Part shown: piece by piece, positions 32,953 to 40,236 of the stretch
Layout: the number at the start of each line of letters is the position of its first letter
Numbering within the stretch: the stretch's first letter is position 1
From: JAAEQG01 sp023133475
Lineage (GTDB): Bacteria; Planctomycetota; Phycisphaerae; UBA1845
Length of the DNA: 40,236 bases
Assembly: GCA_030631415.1 (NCBI GenBank)
Contig: DAOVLE010000017.1
Coordinates: 1 to 40,236, forward strand
Direction of reading: 5' to 3'
The notes under the pieces: model-generated
Database searches by the model: none
What the model was told of the DNA's origin: nothing
Seen by the model: the letters and a program-made list of their open reading frames with translations, nothing else
Program-made: the position numbers and the translations under genes

Positions 32953-33429
32953 CTAGAACCGTCGGGTGATATCGCAGTGGTCCAGCACGATCAGTTTCTT
33001 GTCCTTCAAGACCGCGACTGCCGCGTCAAGGCTATCGGTCGAGATTGCCAGGGCAGGGCGATCCAGTGGTCGGACCAGCAGCGGGTAGGTATAGTGCACG
33101 TTGATCTCCCCCCTCAGCAAAGCCACCAGCACTTCGAGCAAAGCCCGTTTGCCGTGCGGCAGGCTGACTACCACCAACTCCGACTCGCAGACGGAGAAAC
33201 CCGCCTCGGTGAGCACGTCGTAGGCCTTATCCGGATCGTCCACGATCATGCGCACCACCGAACAATCCACCGAATCCACCACCGAAATGGCCAAAATGTG
33301 AAGCTCGGTGTTCTCGAAGACCCTGGTCATACGCAGCAAGGAACCCACCCGGTTCTCCATGAACACGGAGAACTGGCGGACCAGCGGGACCCCGGAAGCC
33401 TCTGCCGTCTCAAAAGGTTCGGTATCCAT
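32953..33429 (-). CDS. Tandem ACT-domain protein
   Basis: 158 residues. Two ACT-like units: VRQFSVFMENRVGSLLRMTR with HILAISVVDSVDCSVVRMIV (about 15-75), and a second half with LLEVLVALLRGEINVHYTYP (about 95-155). ACT domains bind amino acids and regulate enzymes; the protein has no catalytic domain. Close in layout to stand-alone ACT proteins often seen beside acetolactate synthase or phenylacetate-CoA ligase genes, neither of which is here. Cytoplasmic ligand sensor is the likely role. Confidence 0.85.
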   Translation of the reverse strand: MDTEPFETAEASGVPLVRQFSVFMENRVGSLLRMTRVFENTELHILAISVVDSVDCSVVRMIVDDPDKAYDVLTEAGFSVCESELVVVSLPHGKRALLEVLVALLRGEINVHYTYPLLVRPLDRPALAISTDSLDAAVAVLKDKKLIVLDHCDITRRF

Positions 33430-33490
33430 GCTCAGAGTCTAGCGTGGAATCCTCGCGGGGGAAGTATAAACCTTTGCAATCCACCAGAAC

Positions 33491-33555
33491 GTAGGGTGGG
33501 TGGAATCTCGCGGAGCGAGGTGGAACCCACCAACCGGTGCGGTGGGTTTCGCTCG
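33491..33555. repeat. Repeat B copy
   Basis: GTAGGGTGGGTGGAATCTCG, then CGGAGCGAGGTGGAACCCAC and CAACCGGTGCGGTGGGTTTC. It fills the gap between the ACT gene start and the next leftward gene's 3' end. Confidence 0.8.
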
Positions 33556-33597
33556 CCGGCTCCTGCCGAAAATGAGAAGTTGTTTTTGCGTCGGCCT

Positions 33598-34062
33598 TCA
33601 GCGGATCAACAGGTAAATGAACAACAGCACCGCCGCCACCACCACCCCCAATCCACAGCCTTTCAAGAACCCCGCCGGCGTAAACCGATCTTTGCTCTTG
33701 GGCTGCGGGCAGCGAGACATCGGTATTGCCCGCGGCGTGGGCGTCCGCGGTTCCGCTTGCTCGGCGGATTTCTCCACCGGGCGCGGCGCGGCTGGAGCCG
33801 CCGAATCCGAGGAGCCGGAATCCGGGGAAACCTTGACCGACTGGTCCCACAGATTCATCTGCGCCATTTTTTCGCTATCCTCGGGAGTGTGGGTTCGGTC
33901 AGCCAGGACAGTCATGACCGTCGTATTGCTGTCTTCCTGTTGCTCCCGGTTGCCCAGGTAGTCGTTCACCCCGCACTCCAGGAGAATTTTTCCAGTCTTG
34001 TCGCGATAACGGCTCTTTTGCGATCGACCTGTATCACATTTTTTCCGTCGGGTGTTGTTCAT
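33598..34062 (-). CDS. C-terminally membrane-anchored protein, function unknown
   Basis: 154 residues; ATG 34062 with GGAG about 9 nt upstream. A basic N-terminus (NNTRRKKCDTGRSQKSRYR) is followed by a short ordered stretch (GKILLECGVNDYLGN), a long Ser/Pro/Ala-rich linker and a final membrane helix (GLGVVVAAVLLFIYLLI) close to the C-terminus. Tail-anchored topology is likely. It follows yajC and tgt in direction but is 400 bp away behind repeats. I recognise no family. Confidence 0.65.
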   Translation of the reverse strand: MNNTRRKKCDTGRSQKSRYRDKTGKILLECGVNDYLGNREQQEDSNTTVMTVLADRTHTPEDSEKMAQMNLWDQSVKVSPDSGSSDSAAPAAPRPVEKSAEQAEPRTPTPRAIPMSRCPQPKSKDRFTPAGFLKGCGLGVVVAAVLLFIYLLIR

Positions 34063-34468
34063 CGCCCATTCTCCGCTTTCCGTGGTTCGACGCCGGCATA
34101 TTGACCCCTCGCATAAGTTCTATCGGCGCGCTTTGCAGAAAAGCGTGAGAGTGAAGGTCAAGGAAGCACTTGGTGACGCAAAGTCGCGCAATCGAATGTT
34201 AAGCTGGGGAAACTGGCCCGGATAATTCACTGCGGAGCACGCAGAGACCGCAGAGAGTTGAGAGGTAGGGAGTTATCGCAATTAGCGTTGAACCGACAAT
34301 AAACACACTGTCAAAACCCGACGTTAATATTCAGTAAACCCATGCCACCTGACGCTATCACGTATACAGGATCGCGTGGGTTTCGTAGCAGCAGTCTTGC
34401 GCTAGGCCCGGCATTTATGCCGGGTATTGGAGTGGTTGCCTTGTTGCCTTCGACTCGCCAGGGGCGTT
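34063..34468. repeat. Repeat-rich gap: G element, shared unit and H palindrome
   Basis: A G element at 34228-34323 nearly identical to 24709-24804, then TTAATATTCAGTAAACCC and a GCGTGGGTTTCGTAGCAGC unit (inverted relative to about 21508-21560), then H (TAGGCCCGGCATTTATGCCG) at about 34404-34428 and an I motif. No gene seen; 34080-34227 holds nothing I can name. Confidence 0.75.
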
Positions 34469-34825
34469 TTACCGCGTTTCACGGTTGGCTGCGGTGAGGT
34501 CGTCGTCCTCGGAGATCACTTGTTGGATGGCCCGTTTGATGAACGTCATCTTGGTGTTGGAGGCTTCGTCCACCTTCAGGACCACCTCGCTTTCCTTGAC
34601 TTGCACAATTGTCCCGATAACTCCGCCGATGGTCATCACCCGGTCGTTCTTCTGCATCGCGTTGAGCATGTTTTCCTTCTTCTTCTGCTGAGAACGGTTC
34701 CCGCGCATCATCACGAAGAAAAACACCACCATCAACACAATCAAACCGAACAGCATTATCGGAGGACCCCCCTTCGGAGACGCCCCCGGGGCATTTTGAG
34801 CCAGCATGGTTACAACCGCAAACAT
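34469..34825 (-). CDS. yajC: Sec translocon accessory protein YajC
   Basis: 118 residues from ATG 34825 with a full AAGGAG upstream. One membrane helix (IMLFGLIVLMVVFFFVMMRG) is followed by the family signature RSQQKKKENMLNAMQKNDRVMTIGGVIGTI and a small beta domain (VVLKVDEASNTKMTFIKRAI). YajC sits in the inner membrane with SecDF at the holotranslocon. tgt lies directly upstream, the classic tgt-yajC order, but secD/secF do not follow; a membrane protein of unknown role takes their place. Confidence 0.95.
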   Translation of the reverse strand: MFAVVTMLAQNAPGASPKGGPPIMLFGLIVLMVVFFFVMMRGNRSQQKKKENMLNAMQKNDRVMTIGGVIGTIVQVKESEVVLKVDEASNTKMTFIKRAIQQVISEDDDLTAANRETR

Positions 34826-34892
34826 CTTTTCTCCTTGGATGCTCAATCCGGATGTTTCATCATCCCGCAAGTCACGCAATGATACCGCCAAT

Positions 34893-36032
34893 TCATTCCG
34901 CGGTGAAGCCAATATCCTGCCCCGACACCGGCTCGCCGGCAATCGGGTATTCGCGGGTGATTGTCTCCAACTTTCCGATCCGAAGCAAATGGCGAATCCG
35001 GGCCATCAAACGCTGGAAAAAACGCAGGTTGTGGATCGAAGCCAGCGTCGGGCCTAGCATCTCGCCCGTGATGAACAGGTGCCGCACGTACCCACGGCTG
35101 AAGTTGGCGCAGGTATAGCAATCGCAGCCGTCCTCGAGTGGTTCGTCAGCCAGTCGATGCTGCTGGTTCCGCATCTTGAGCCGCCCGCCGGCGGTGAACA
35201 CGTGTGCATTGCGCCCGTTTCGCGTCGGGAGCACGCAGTCGAACATGTCGATCCCACGCTTGACGCTCTCCACGATGTCCCGAGGCATACCCACACCCAT
35301 CAGATAACGCGGGCGATCCGCCGGCAGCATTGGCGTGACCTGCCCCAAGACCGCGATCATTTCCTCGTGGGACTCGCCCACCGACAGCCCGCCCACGGCG
35401 TAACCATCGAAACCTATCTCGATCAAACGCCGGGCACAACTCGCCCGCAAATCCACGTCCAGCCCCCCCTGGACAATGCCGAACAGCCATTGATCCTCCC
35501 GCTGATGAGCCTGTTTGCTCTGCTCGGCCCAGCGAACCGTGCGCTCCACCGCCCGGCTGACCTCCTCTGCCGAACAGGGGAGTGGCTGACACTGATCGAA
35601 AGCCATGATGATGTCCGCCCCGAGCTGCTCCTGAATGGCTATCGAAGTGGGTGGGTCGAACCACATGGGCGCCCCATCAAAGTGAGACTGAAACGCCACG
35701 CCCTCGTCCGTGATCTTGTTGATCTCAGCCAGCGAGAAAACCTGAAACCCGCCGCTGTCGGTCAGGATGGGGCGATGCCAACCACTGAAGTGGTGCAACC
35801 CGCCAAGCTGTGCCACGCAGTCCGCCCCAGGCCTGACCTGAAGGTGGTAAGTGTTTCCCAGCATGATTTGGGCACCGGTTTCCGCAAGTTGCCGCGGGGT
35901 GACCCCCTTGATGGCCCCACGGGTGCCCACCGGCATAAAAGCCGGTGTATCAATCACACCGTGAGGCGTAGTCAGGCAACCCAACCGCGCACCTGATTGC
36001 GTGTCTCTCGCCAGCACTTGAAAACCAAACAT
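34893..36032 (-). CDS. tgt: tRNA-guanine transglycosylase (queuosine)
   Basis: 379 residues. Bacterial TGT: FMPVGTRGAIKGVTPRQL, GNTYHLQVRPG, TDSGGFQVFSL, general-acid region DIIMAFDQCQP, GGLSVGES, nucleophile Asp in MFDCVLPTRNGRNA, and the zinc site CDCYTCANFSRGYVRHL. It exchanges guanine-34 of GUN-anticodon tRNAs for a queuine precursor. The Cys in AFDQC and the Val in GGLSVGE are the residues found in preQ1-using bacterial enzymes rather than in queuine-using eukaryotic ones. It is 67 nt upstream of yajC and 6 kb from the Qng1-like gene. The ribosome site is weak (CCGAG). Confidence 0.96.
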   Translation of the reverse strand: MFGFQVLARDTQSGARLGCLTTPHGVIDTPAFMPVGTRGAIKGVTPRQLAETGAQIMLGNTYHLQVRPGADCVAQLGGLHHFSGWHRPILTDSGGFQVFSLAEINKITDEGVAFQSHFDGAPMWFDPPTSIAIQEQLGADIIMAFDQCQPLPCSAEEVSRAVERTVRWAEQSKQAHQREDQWLFGIVQGGLDVDLRASCARRLIEIGFDGYAVGGLSVGESHEEMIAVLGQVTPMLPADRPRYLMGVGMPRDIVESVKRGIDMFDCVLPTRNGRNAHVFTAGGRLKMRNQQHRLADEPLEDGCDCYTCANFSRGYVRHLFITGEMLGPTLASIHNLRFFQRLMARIRHLLRIGKLETITREYPIAGEPVSGQDIGFTAE

Positions 36033-36067
36033 CTCGGTATGGTAAACCGCCGACGGGGAATGTGAAG

Positions 36068-36172
36068 GGAATCCCGTTTCGCCGGTCCGGAGGGCCGGCG
36101 AACAGGGGGGGCCTATGCCGCTCCCTTACGGTCGCGGCACTGATGGGCAGGCCGCCCTCTTGCGGTCGTGGC
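36068..36172. repeat. J fragment and tandem D units overlapping a gene 3' end
   Basis: CCCGTTTCGCCGGTCCGGAG at 36070-36090 with its GCCGGCGAACAGGG partner, then two D units in tandem (CTCCCTTACGGTCGCGGCAC and CTCTTGCGGTCGTGGCAC). The D units are translated as the tail of the deacetylase. Confidence 0.8.
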
Positions 36173-37603
36173 ACTGATTTCCGCCCAGGATGCGTCGATG
36201 TACACCTTCCGCCGGCGCCAATGGCGGTTTACCTCGCCGGGGCGTGCCACCCATGCGTCGGCATCGTTCGCAATGTGCCCCAGCAACTCACGATAATTGC
36301 CCAACCACTGGGGCAAAGTCGCCAATTCCGGCTCAGGATGTGTCAGGATGCCGGCAATGCCGCCTCGGGCCTTTATCAACGCCAGGCTGTCGAGCTGTTT
36401 CCGCAAGACCTCCCGTGGGTTCGAGCATCCCAGCGAGTCGAAATACCAGTCCTCCGGGACGGTCGTGGGAATCTCCAGCACATCCGTGCCGGCGATGAAG
36501 AACGGCAGACAGGTCGAACAGCCTTCATGACGCAAAGTCGCTCGGCAGAACCCCTCGAGCACGTCGTGCATGCTCATGTCATATTCGAGCACGCCATCCA
36601 ATGCCTGGTAAAGCCCCGGCGTTCGCAGATAACTGGGCGAGCGAAAGCCCGTGGTTCCGTAGGCATCGATCAACCTCCCTGCCCGGGCGATTCTCTTCGC
36701 CATCGCCACCGGTGGAAGAAATGCGAGCTTGTGATCGTGCTCGGTGCCGTGGAAGCCTATCTCATGCCCGCCCGCGTATAGCTCGTCAAGGGCCTTTCTT
36801 CCTGCGTCCACGAGCTTTTCCACCACCATCCAGGCGGAGCGTATGCCCGCGGCTTCGTCGAGGGCCCGCACCTTCTCCAACAGCTCGGGGAAGCGAAAGC
36901 AGTAGTCGGTGTCGATATCGTGGCTTAGGGTGGCTGCGTATTGTTTGCCCTGTGGCCAAAAAGGGACCGGGCGGGCGGAACTGTGCTCCTCCACGATGCC
37001 GCGGATCAGATACCGCCAGCCGTCCACGGCAGGATCAGCCGGATGCGTGGGGAAAAGCGGGCCGCCGCACCGCCGCACACGACGCAACTGGTGCATCACC
37101 CGAAAACCCAGCTTACGCACCCACCCCGGAAGCTGATCGGGATTGATCCCGAACTTCACATAAAACGGCGTGGAATGGAAGAGATAGCGTTCGTTTTGGA
37201 TGAACTGAACCGTCCGGTCAACCTCGAACCAGAAGCGATAGGCATTGTGATCGGTGCGGGTGACGATGGGGCGGGCGGTGCCGTCCGGCGTTCGCAACCA
37301 TGCCAGCGGCTCACCTTCGACTTCGATGCTCATGTCCAGAAGCAGCCATGACCACCACCCCGACGCACAGAACCGAGCGAACGGGCCACAACGCTCCACC
37401 ATGTCGCCGACCAACTCCACGTGCCCGAAGACGGGGACAGTAGCTGGTCTGGCTATTATGCCAATCGGCCCGGCGTCGCCCACCATGTTGTGGTAGGTGT
37501 CCCGATCATAGCCCCAAAACCGAAAGATGTCTTCCATGAAGTCACCAGCGTCACTGTCCGGAGAAGCACCTTTCTCGGACCTGTGCATCCTGATATCGGA
37601 CAC
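36113..37603 (-). CDS. Polysaccharide deacetylase-like (NodB-fold) protein
   Basis: 496 residues. The N-terminal half (about 1-200) is not recognised; it is Trp-rich (FCASGWWSWLLLDM). From about 215 a NodB-like carbohydrate-esterase fold appears: LSHDIDTDYCFRF (metal and catalytic Asp), GGHEIGFHGTEHDHKL (His ligands, about 280), TTGFRSPSYL and GIAGILTHPEPE. Likely deacetylates a cell-wall or exported glycan; no signal peptide is seen, so it may be cytoplasmic. The last 20 or so residues (from EISATTARGR) are translated from two tandem D repeats, which therefore supply the stop codon. Confidence 0.8.
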   Translation of the reverse strand: MSDIRMHRSEKGASPDSDAGDFMEDIFRFWGYDRDTYHNMVGDAGPIGIIARPATVPVFGHVELVGDMVERCGPFARFCASGWWSWLLLDMSIEVEGEPLAWLRTPDGTARPIVTRTDHNAYRFWFEVDRTVQFIQNERYLFHSTPFYVKFGINPDQLPGWVRKLGFRVMHQLRRVRRCGGPLFPTHPADPAVDGWRYLIRGIVEEHSSARPVPFWPQGKQYAATLSHDIDTDYCFRFPELLEKVRALDEAAGIRSAWMVVEKLVDAGRKALDELYAGGHEIGFHGTEHDHKLAFLPPVAMAKRIARAGRLIDAYGTTGFRSPSYLRTPGLYQALDGVLEYDMSMHDVLEGFCRATLRHEGCSTCLPFFIAGTDVLEIPTTVPEDWYFDSLGCSNPREVLRKQLDSLALIKARGGIAGILTHPEPELATLPQWLGNYRELLGHIANDADAWVARPGEVNRHWRRRKVYIDASWAEISATTARGRPAHQCRDRKGAA

Positions 37604-38086
37604 TACCCACCACCTCTTGAGACCTCGCTATCGGGGAAGCAGTTGTAGGGTGGGTGGAACCTCGCGGAGCGAGGTGGAACCCACCAAGCAACTAAACCGG
37701 AAAATGGAAAATGGAAAATGGAGAATGGAGAATGGAGTGAGTGTGTGCATCTTCCGGGTATGATTTGCGTCTTTCTCCATTCGTCGTGTTTCCGCTCCAC
37801 GTTCCACGCTCCATGCTCCACGCTCCACGCTCCCCTTCGGGTCGCCGCTAAACGCTATGGACTTGTCGCCGCTAAACGCTGTGGACTTGTCGCCGCTAAA
37901 TACCCCGGCGTCGTTGTGAACGCCCACATTCTCAATTCTCAATTCTCCATTCTCAATTCTCTATTCCCTGCGTGCTCCGCGCTAAATTAGATGCGATTGC
38001 CCTGCGAATATTACCCGCCGATGCTCGAATATCCGGGGGAAGAGGTGCCGTGGGGCGATGCCCCGAACTAGCGGAGGTTCAGACCG
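37604..38086. repeat. Repeat gap: B copy and long composite F element
   Basis: B at 37645-37685 (GTAGGGTGGGTGGAACCTCG), then F at 37697-37975: GGAAAATGGAAAATGGAGAA units, CACGCTCCACGCTCCCCTTC, three CGCCGCTAAA motifs and ATTCTCAATTCTCAATTCTC. No gene in 480 bp. The stretch 37980-38086 is unique leader of the TM2 gene. Confidence 0.8.
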
Positions 38087-38521
38087 GTGAGAGCATTGGG
38101 TATTGCATATTTGCTATGGCTGCCCCCCATGGGGGTTTTGGGGGTCCACCGGTTCTACTGTGGCCGGGTGGGCAGCGGTTTGCTATGGGCTCTGACGGCG
38201 GGCCTGGTGGGTATTGGATGGCTTATCGACCTCTTTCTGGTTCCCAGCATGGTTCGTGAGGCCAACGCCCGGATCATGTCGCAGCTTCGCGAGCGTGGAT
38301 CCAGTGGGCTGATGCCGGCCAACCATGGTGGTGTACCTGCCCCTCCGGCATCATCCGCGGGTGAGACGACGGTTGAGCACCAACATCCCACAGGGCTGGA
38401 GCCGGATCATCGGGTGATCTACTGCACCCACTGCGGTGCGGCAATGCAGGTGCCGACCGACGCCGTCGGCCGACAATACGGATGCCCCAACTGCCGAACC
38501 ATCCTGGTGGTTCCCGGCTGA
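38087..38521 (+). CDS. TM2-domain protein with C-terminal zinc ribbon
   Basis: 144 residues; GTG 38087 with GGAGG 10 nt upstream. The TM2 domain (about 1-55) has two membrane helices joined by GVLGVHRFYCGRVGSGLLWA and ends GWLIDLFLVP. A hydrophilic linker (REANARIMSQLRERGSSG, Pro/Ala-rich) leads to a ribbon with CTHCGA and CPNC pairs, a likely four-Cys zinc site. Function of TM2 proteins in bacteria is unclear. Its stop is 30 nt from the stop of the convergent VOC gene. Confidence 0.85.
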   Translation: MRALGIAYLLWLPPMGVLGVHRFYCGRVGSGLLWALTAGLVGIGWLIDLFLVPSMVREANARIMSQLRERGSSGLMPANHGGVPAPPASSAGETTVEHQHPTGLEPDHRVIYCTHCGAAMQVPTDAVGRQYGCPNCRTILVVPG

Positions 38522-38551
38522 TCGTAGGGCGGGTTTCACCCGCCTTCGTGG
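38522..38551. terminator. A hairpin filling the gap between convergent genes
   Basis: The whole 30-nt space between the TGA of the TM2 gene and the TAG of the VOC gene is an A half-element, with GGCGGGT/ACCCGCC as a 7-bp stem and a TTC loop. It could end transcription from both sides. Confidence 0.5.
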
Positions 38552-38899
38552 CTATGTCTGGAAAATCCCCACAACAATCCCCTCCGGGTCGGCGAACATT
38601 GCAAAGGAACCGACGTTGGGGATCGGTGTATTGGGGACGATTACCTGCCCGCCACCCTGCTGGACCTTGCCCAGGGTGGCTTCGATGTCGGAGACCATGA
38701 AGTACACGTTCAGTGCCGCTTGTGGAGCCTCCGCCGGCCGCTTCATCAGCCCGCCTCCAGGCTCTTTGCCGGTCTTGATCAGGGTGTAATCAGGCATAGA
38801 GGTCTCGTCGTACTTCCACCCGAACACCTCAGTGTAGAAGGCCTTACTCTTGGCCGGGTCATCGCTCATGAACTCGAAATGACAAAGTGGGTCACCCAT
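38552..38899 (-). CDS. VOC (glyoxalase/bleomycin-resistance fold) protein
   Basis: 115 residues; GAGG upstream of ATG 38899. Two beta-alpha-beta-beta-beta modules: HFEFMSDDPAKSKAFYTEVFGWKY and LNVYFMVSDIEATLGKVQQGGGQ, ending FAMFADPEGIVVGIFQ. First-position His and last-strand Glu-type metal ligands (His7; E in DPEG is displaced) fit the superfamily, but a specific substrate cannot be assigned. It is close to the many small proteins annotated only as VOC family. Confidence 0.9.
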   Translation of the reverse strand: MGDPLCHFEFMSDDPAKSKAFYTEVFGWKYDETSMPDYTLIKTGKEPGGGLMKRPAEAPQAALNVYFMVSDIEATLGKVQQGGGQVIVPNTPIPNVGSFAMFADPEGIVVGIFQT

Positions 38900-39279
38900 G
38901 GTCGTCTCCTCTCGTTTGTGTTTCTCAAACCACGATCAACATTGCCCGAATCGCAATTGCAAGCCGCATCACACCCGGTGTGCCGGGAAGTATCATACCA
39001 GCAAAACCGACCATGGGAATGATCCTCATTGTAGGGCGGGTTCCACCCGCTTTCTTCGCTACGGTTATCCGATCAGTACCGCGACCGTAAGGGAGCGGCT
39101 CTACTTGGATTGGCCGCTCCCTTACGGTCGCGGTACTGATTGGTTCGAGCCGCCTACGACGGGTGGCGGGTGGAACCCGCCCTACAATTAAACACCCCAG
39201 CCCTTGCCAGACCGGGTCTGTATTTGGGATAATGGTTGGCGCCGGTTTCAGCACGCGCAAAAAAGCGGAGGATTTCGCC
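38900..39279. repeat. A palindrome with an inverted D pair nested inside
   Basis: A arms lie at 39031-39050 (GTAGGGCGGGTTCCACCCGC) and 39165-39185; between them are two D units in opposite orientation, 39072-39098 (TACCGCGACCGTAAGGGAGC) and about 39112-39142. The stretches 38900-39030 and 39186-39279 show no feature beyond the GGAGG site of the next gene. Confidence 0.8.
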
Positions 39280-40110
39280 ATGATCAAAGAGAAACGCAGG
39301 TTCCGGCCGGCGACAGCCGTGGTCTTGATTGCTTTGGTTCCCGTCTGGTCGGTGTGTTCACCGCCTGCGGGGAAGCCCGGCACCAGCCAACCTGCCGCCA
39401 CCTCCCCGCCCAAGAGCGATTCGCCAGGGATTATGCCTCGAACCGACGAGCGTAAGGCTGAACGGCTGAAGATGGTCGAGCGGCAAATCGCCGCCCGCGG
39501 CATCAAAGACAAAGCGGTTCTGGAGGCTATGCGCAATGTCCCGCGGCACTGGTTCGTTCCCGACCGGATGCAGCCGTATGCCTACGATGATCGCCCACTG
39601 CCGATCGGCTATAGCCAGACCATCTCACAACCCTACATTGTCGCCTTCATGACCGAGGCTCTGAAGTTGCCCGCCGATGCCAAGGTTCTCGAGGTTGGGA
39701 CCGGCTCGGGGTATCAGGCGGCGGTGCTGGCTGAAATCACCCCCCACGTGTACACCATCGAAATCGTCGAGCCGCTTGCCAGGCACGTGATGTCAACATT
39801 CAAGCGTCTCGGATACGAGACAATCGTGGCCAAGGTTGGTGACGGATACGCCGGATGGGCTGAGCATGGGCCGTTTGACGCGATCATGGTGACCTGTGCA
39901 CCGGGGCATGTGCCCCCCGAGCTGGTGAAGCAGCTCAAGCCCGGCGGATGCATGTGCATTCCGGTAGGCCCCCAAGGCTTCGGGCAGGAACTCCTGCTTA
40001 TCACCAGGCAGCCCGACGGGTCAACCGTCACCAGGAACCTGCTGCCCGTTTCTTTTGTGCCCATGACCGGCAAAGCCCGCCAGGGCCGTGGAGGCCCTAA
40101 CCCGGATTGA
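39280..40110 (+). CDS. pcm: Exported protein-L-isoaspartate O-methyltransferase
   Basis: 276 residues from ATG 39280 with GGAGG 8 nt upstream; an earlier in-frame start would translate repeat A. An N-terminal hydrophobic segment (TAVVLIALVPVWSVCSPP) looks like a signal peptide with a possible lipobox Cys. The catalytic domain has the PCMT signature PIGYSQTISQPYIVAFM, the SAM-binding VLEVGTGSGYQAAVL and later FDAIMVTCAPGHVPPELVKQLKPGG. It methylates isoaspartyl residues to start their repair. Exported forms are less common than cytoplasmic ones. An unrelated B repeat begins 3 nt after the stop. Confidence 0.92.
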   Translation: MIKEKRRFRPATAVVLIALVPVWSVCSPPAGKPGTSQPAATSPPKSDSPGIMPRTDERKAERLKMVERQIAARGIKDKAVLEAMRNVPRHWFVPDRMQPYAYDDRPLPIGYSQTISQPYIVAFMTEALKLPADAKVLEVGTGSGYQAAVLAEITPHVYTIEIVEPLARHVMSTFKRLGYETIVAKVGDGYAGWAEHGPFDAIMVTCAPGHVPPELVKQLKPGGCMCIPVGPQGFGQELLLITRQPDGSTVTRNLLPVSFVPMTGKARQGRGGPNPD

Positions 40111-40113
40111 GAC

Positions 40114-40231
40114 GTAGGGTGGGTGTAGCCCGCCGTAGGCGGGCGAAACCCACCACACCGGTTAATAAGTCCAAAGTCCCTGGTCCAAAGTCCAAAGTCA
40201 GAAACCAGCAGGACTTTGGACCTTGGACTCG
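40114..40231. repeat. B copy and E palindrome at the window end
   Basis: GTAGGGTGGGTGTAGCCCGC with its inverted GCGGGCGAAACCCACC, then E at about 40168-40231: GTCCAAAGTCCCTGGTCCAA against GGACTTTGGACCTTGGACTC. Confidence 0.8.
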
Positions 40232-40236
40232 TTGCC

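Noticed and set aside
39141..39185. tRNA-like GGTTCGAGCC word
   Set aside because: No acceptor or anticodon stem can be formed around it; it lies at the edge of an A/D repeat.

Overview
The window is a roughly 59-60% GC bacterial chromosome segment that looks like it comes from a planctomycete, probably a Phycisphaerae-type lineage. The clues are a large prepilin-type protein with a late DG-containing motif, a PEP-CTERM protein, a dockerin, an FG-GAP beta-propeller lipoprotein, a bacterial Qng1-like protein, flagellar genes with both L- and P-ring proteins (so a Gram-negative envelope), and a very heavy load of short intergenic palindromes. This placement is inference from gene content; no rRNA or tRNA gene is present to confirm it.

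Layout. 1-330: palindromes only. 330-1918 (-): a prepilin-like protein and a small membrane zinc-ribbon protein. 2570-3736 (+): a dockerin lipoprotein and a cohesin-like PEP-CTERM protein. 4029-8414 (-): a giant FG-GAP lipoprotein frame interrupted once by an in-frame TGA. 8818-10509 (+): FHA-GAF histidine kinase. 10695-20878 (-): a ten-gene flagellar cluster, transcribed as orf62-flgF-flgG-flgA-flgH-flgI-flgJ(N)-flgN-flgK-flgL, with a candidate sigma-54 promoter at 21006-21021. It builds the distal rod, the L and P rings and the hook-filament junction, with an export chaperone. 21646-23406 (-): glutaminyl-tRNA synthetase. 23640-24557 (-): a lone OppB/DppB-type permease. 25033-25473 (+): response regulator. 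25596-27140 (-): MurJ. 27374-27712 (+): 7Fe ferredoxin. 27911-28855 (+): Qng1/DUF2419 queuosine-salvage protein. 29048-29419 (+): small coiled-coil membrane protein. 29667-31004 (-): saccharopine dehydrogenase-like protein. 31185-32555 (-): M28 peptidase lipoprotein. 32953-33429 (-): tandem ACT protein. 33598-34062 (-): membrane protein. 34469-36032 (-): yajC and tgt. 36113-37603 (-): polysaccharide deacetylase-like protein. 38087-38521 (+): TM2/zinc-ribbon protein. 38552-38899 (-): VOC protein. 39280-40110 (+): exported isoaspartyl methyltransferase.

Most intergenic DNA consists of about ten families of short palindromic or low-complexity repeats, called A to K here. A = GTAGGGCGGG...CCCGCC hairpins; B = GTAGGGTGGGTGG variants; C = GGGTGGCCC...GCTTTAGC palindromes; D = GACCGTAAGGGAGCGG; E = GGACTTTGGACTTTGGAC arrays; F = ATTCTCC/ATTCTCA tracts with a GGGTCGCCGCTAAA core; G = CGCAGAGACCGCAGAGAG elements; H = CCCGGCATAAATGCCGGG; I = AGGCAACAAGGCAAC; J = GGGTGCCCCATCC palindromes; K = GTAGCGTC...GACGCTAC. 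A and B copies sit 0-3 nt behind the stop codons of about ten genes, twice supplying the stop codon itself. Others have entered reading frames: the flgH leader, the flgI signal peptide, and the C-termini of flgJ and the deacetylase. There is also a 271-bp MITE-like element with terminal inverted repeats and a 6-bp target duplication at 32585-32867.

The strongest unexplained signal is the in-frame TGA at 6003-6005, which splits one beta-propeller lipoprotein into 803- and about 657-residue parts. A 7-bp perfect stem-loop follows it at a spacing compatible with a bacterial SECIS element, so recoding, a nonsense mutation and a sequence error all need to be separated.
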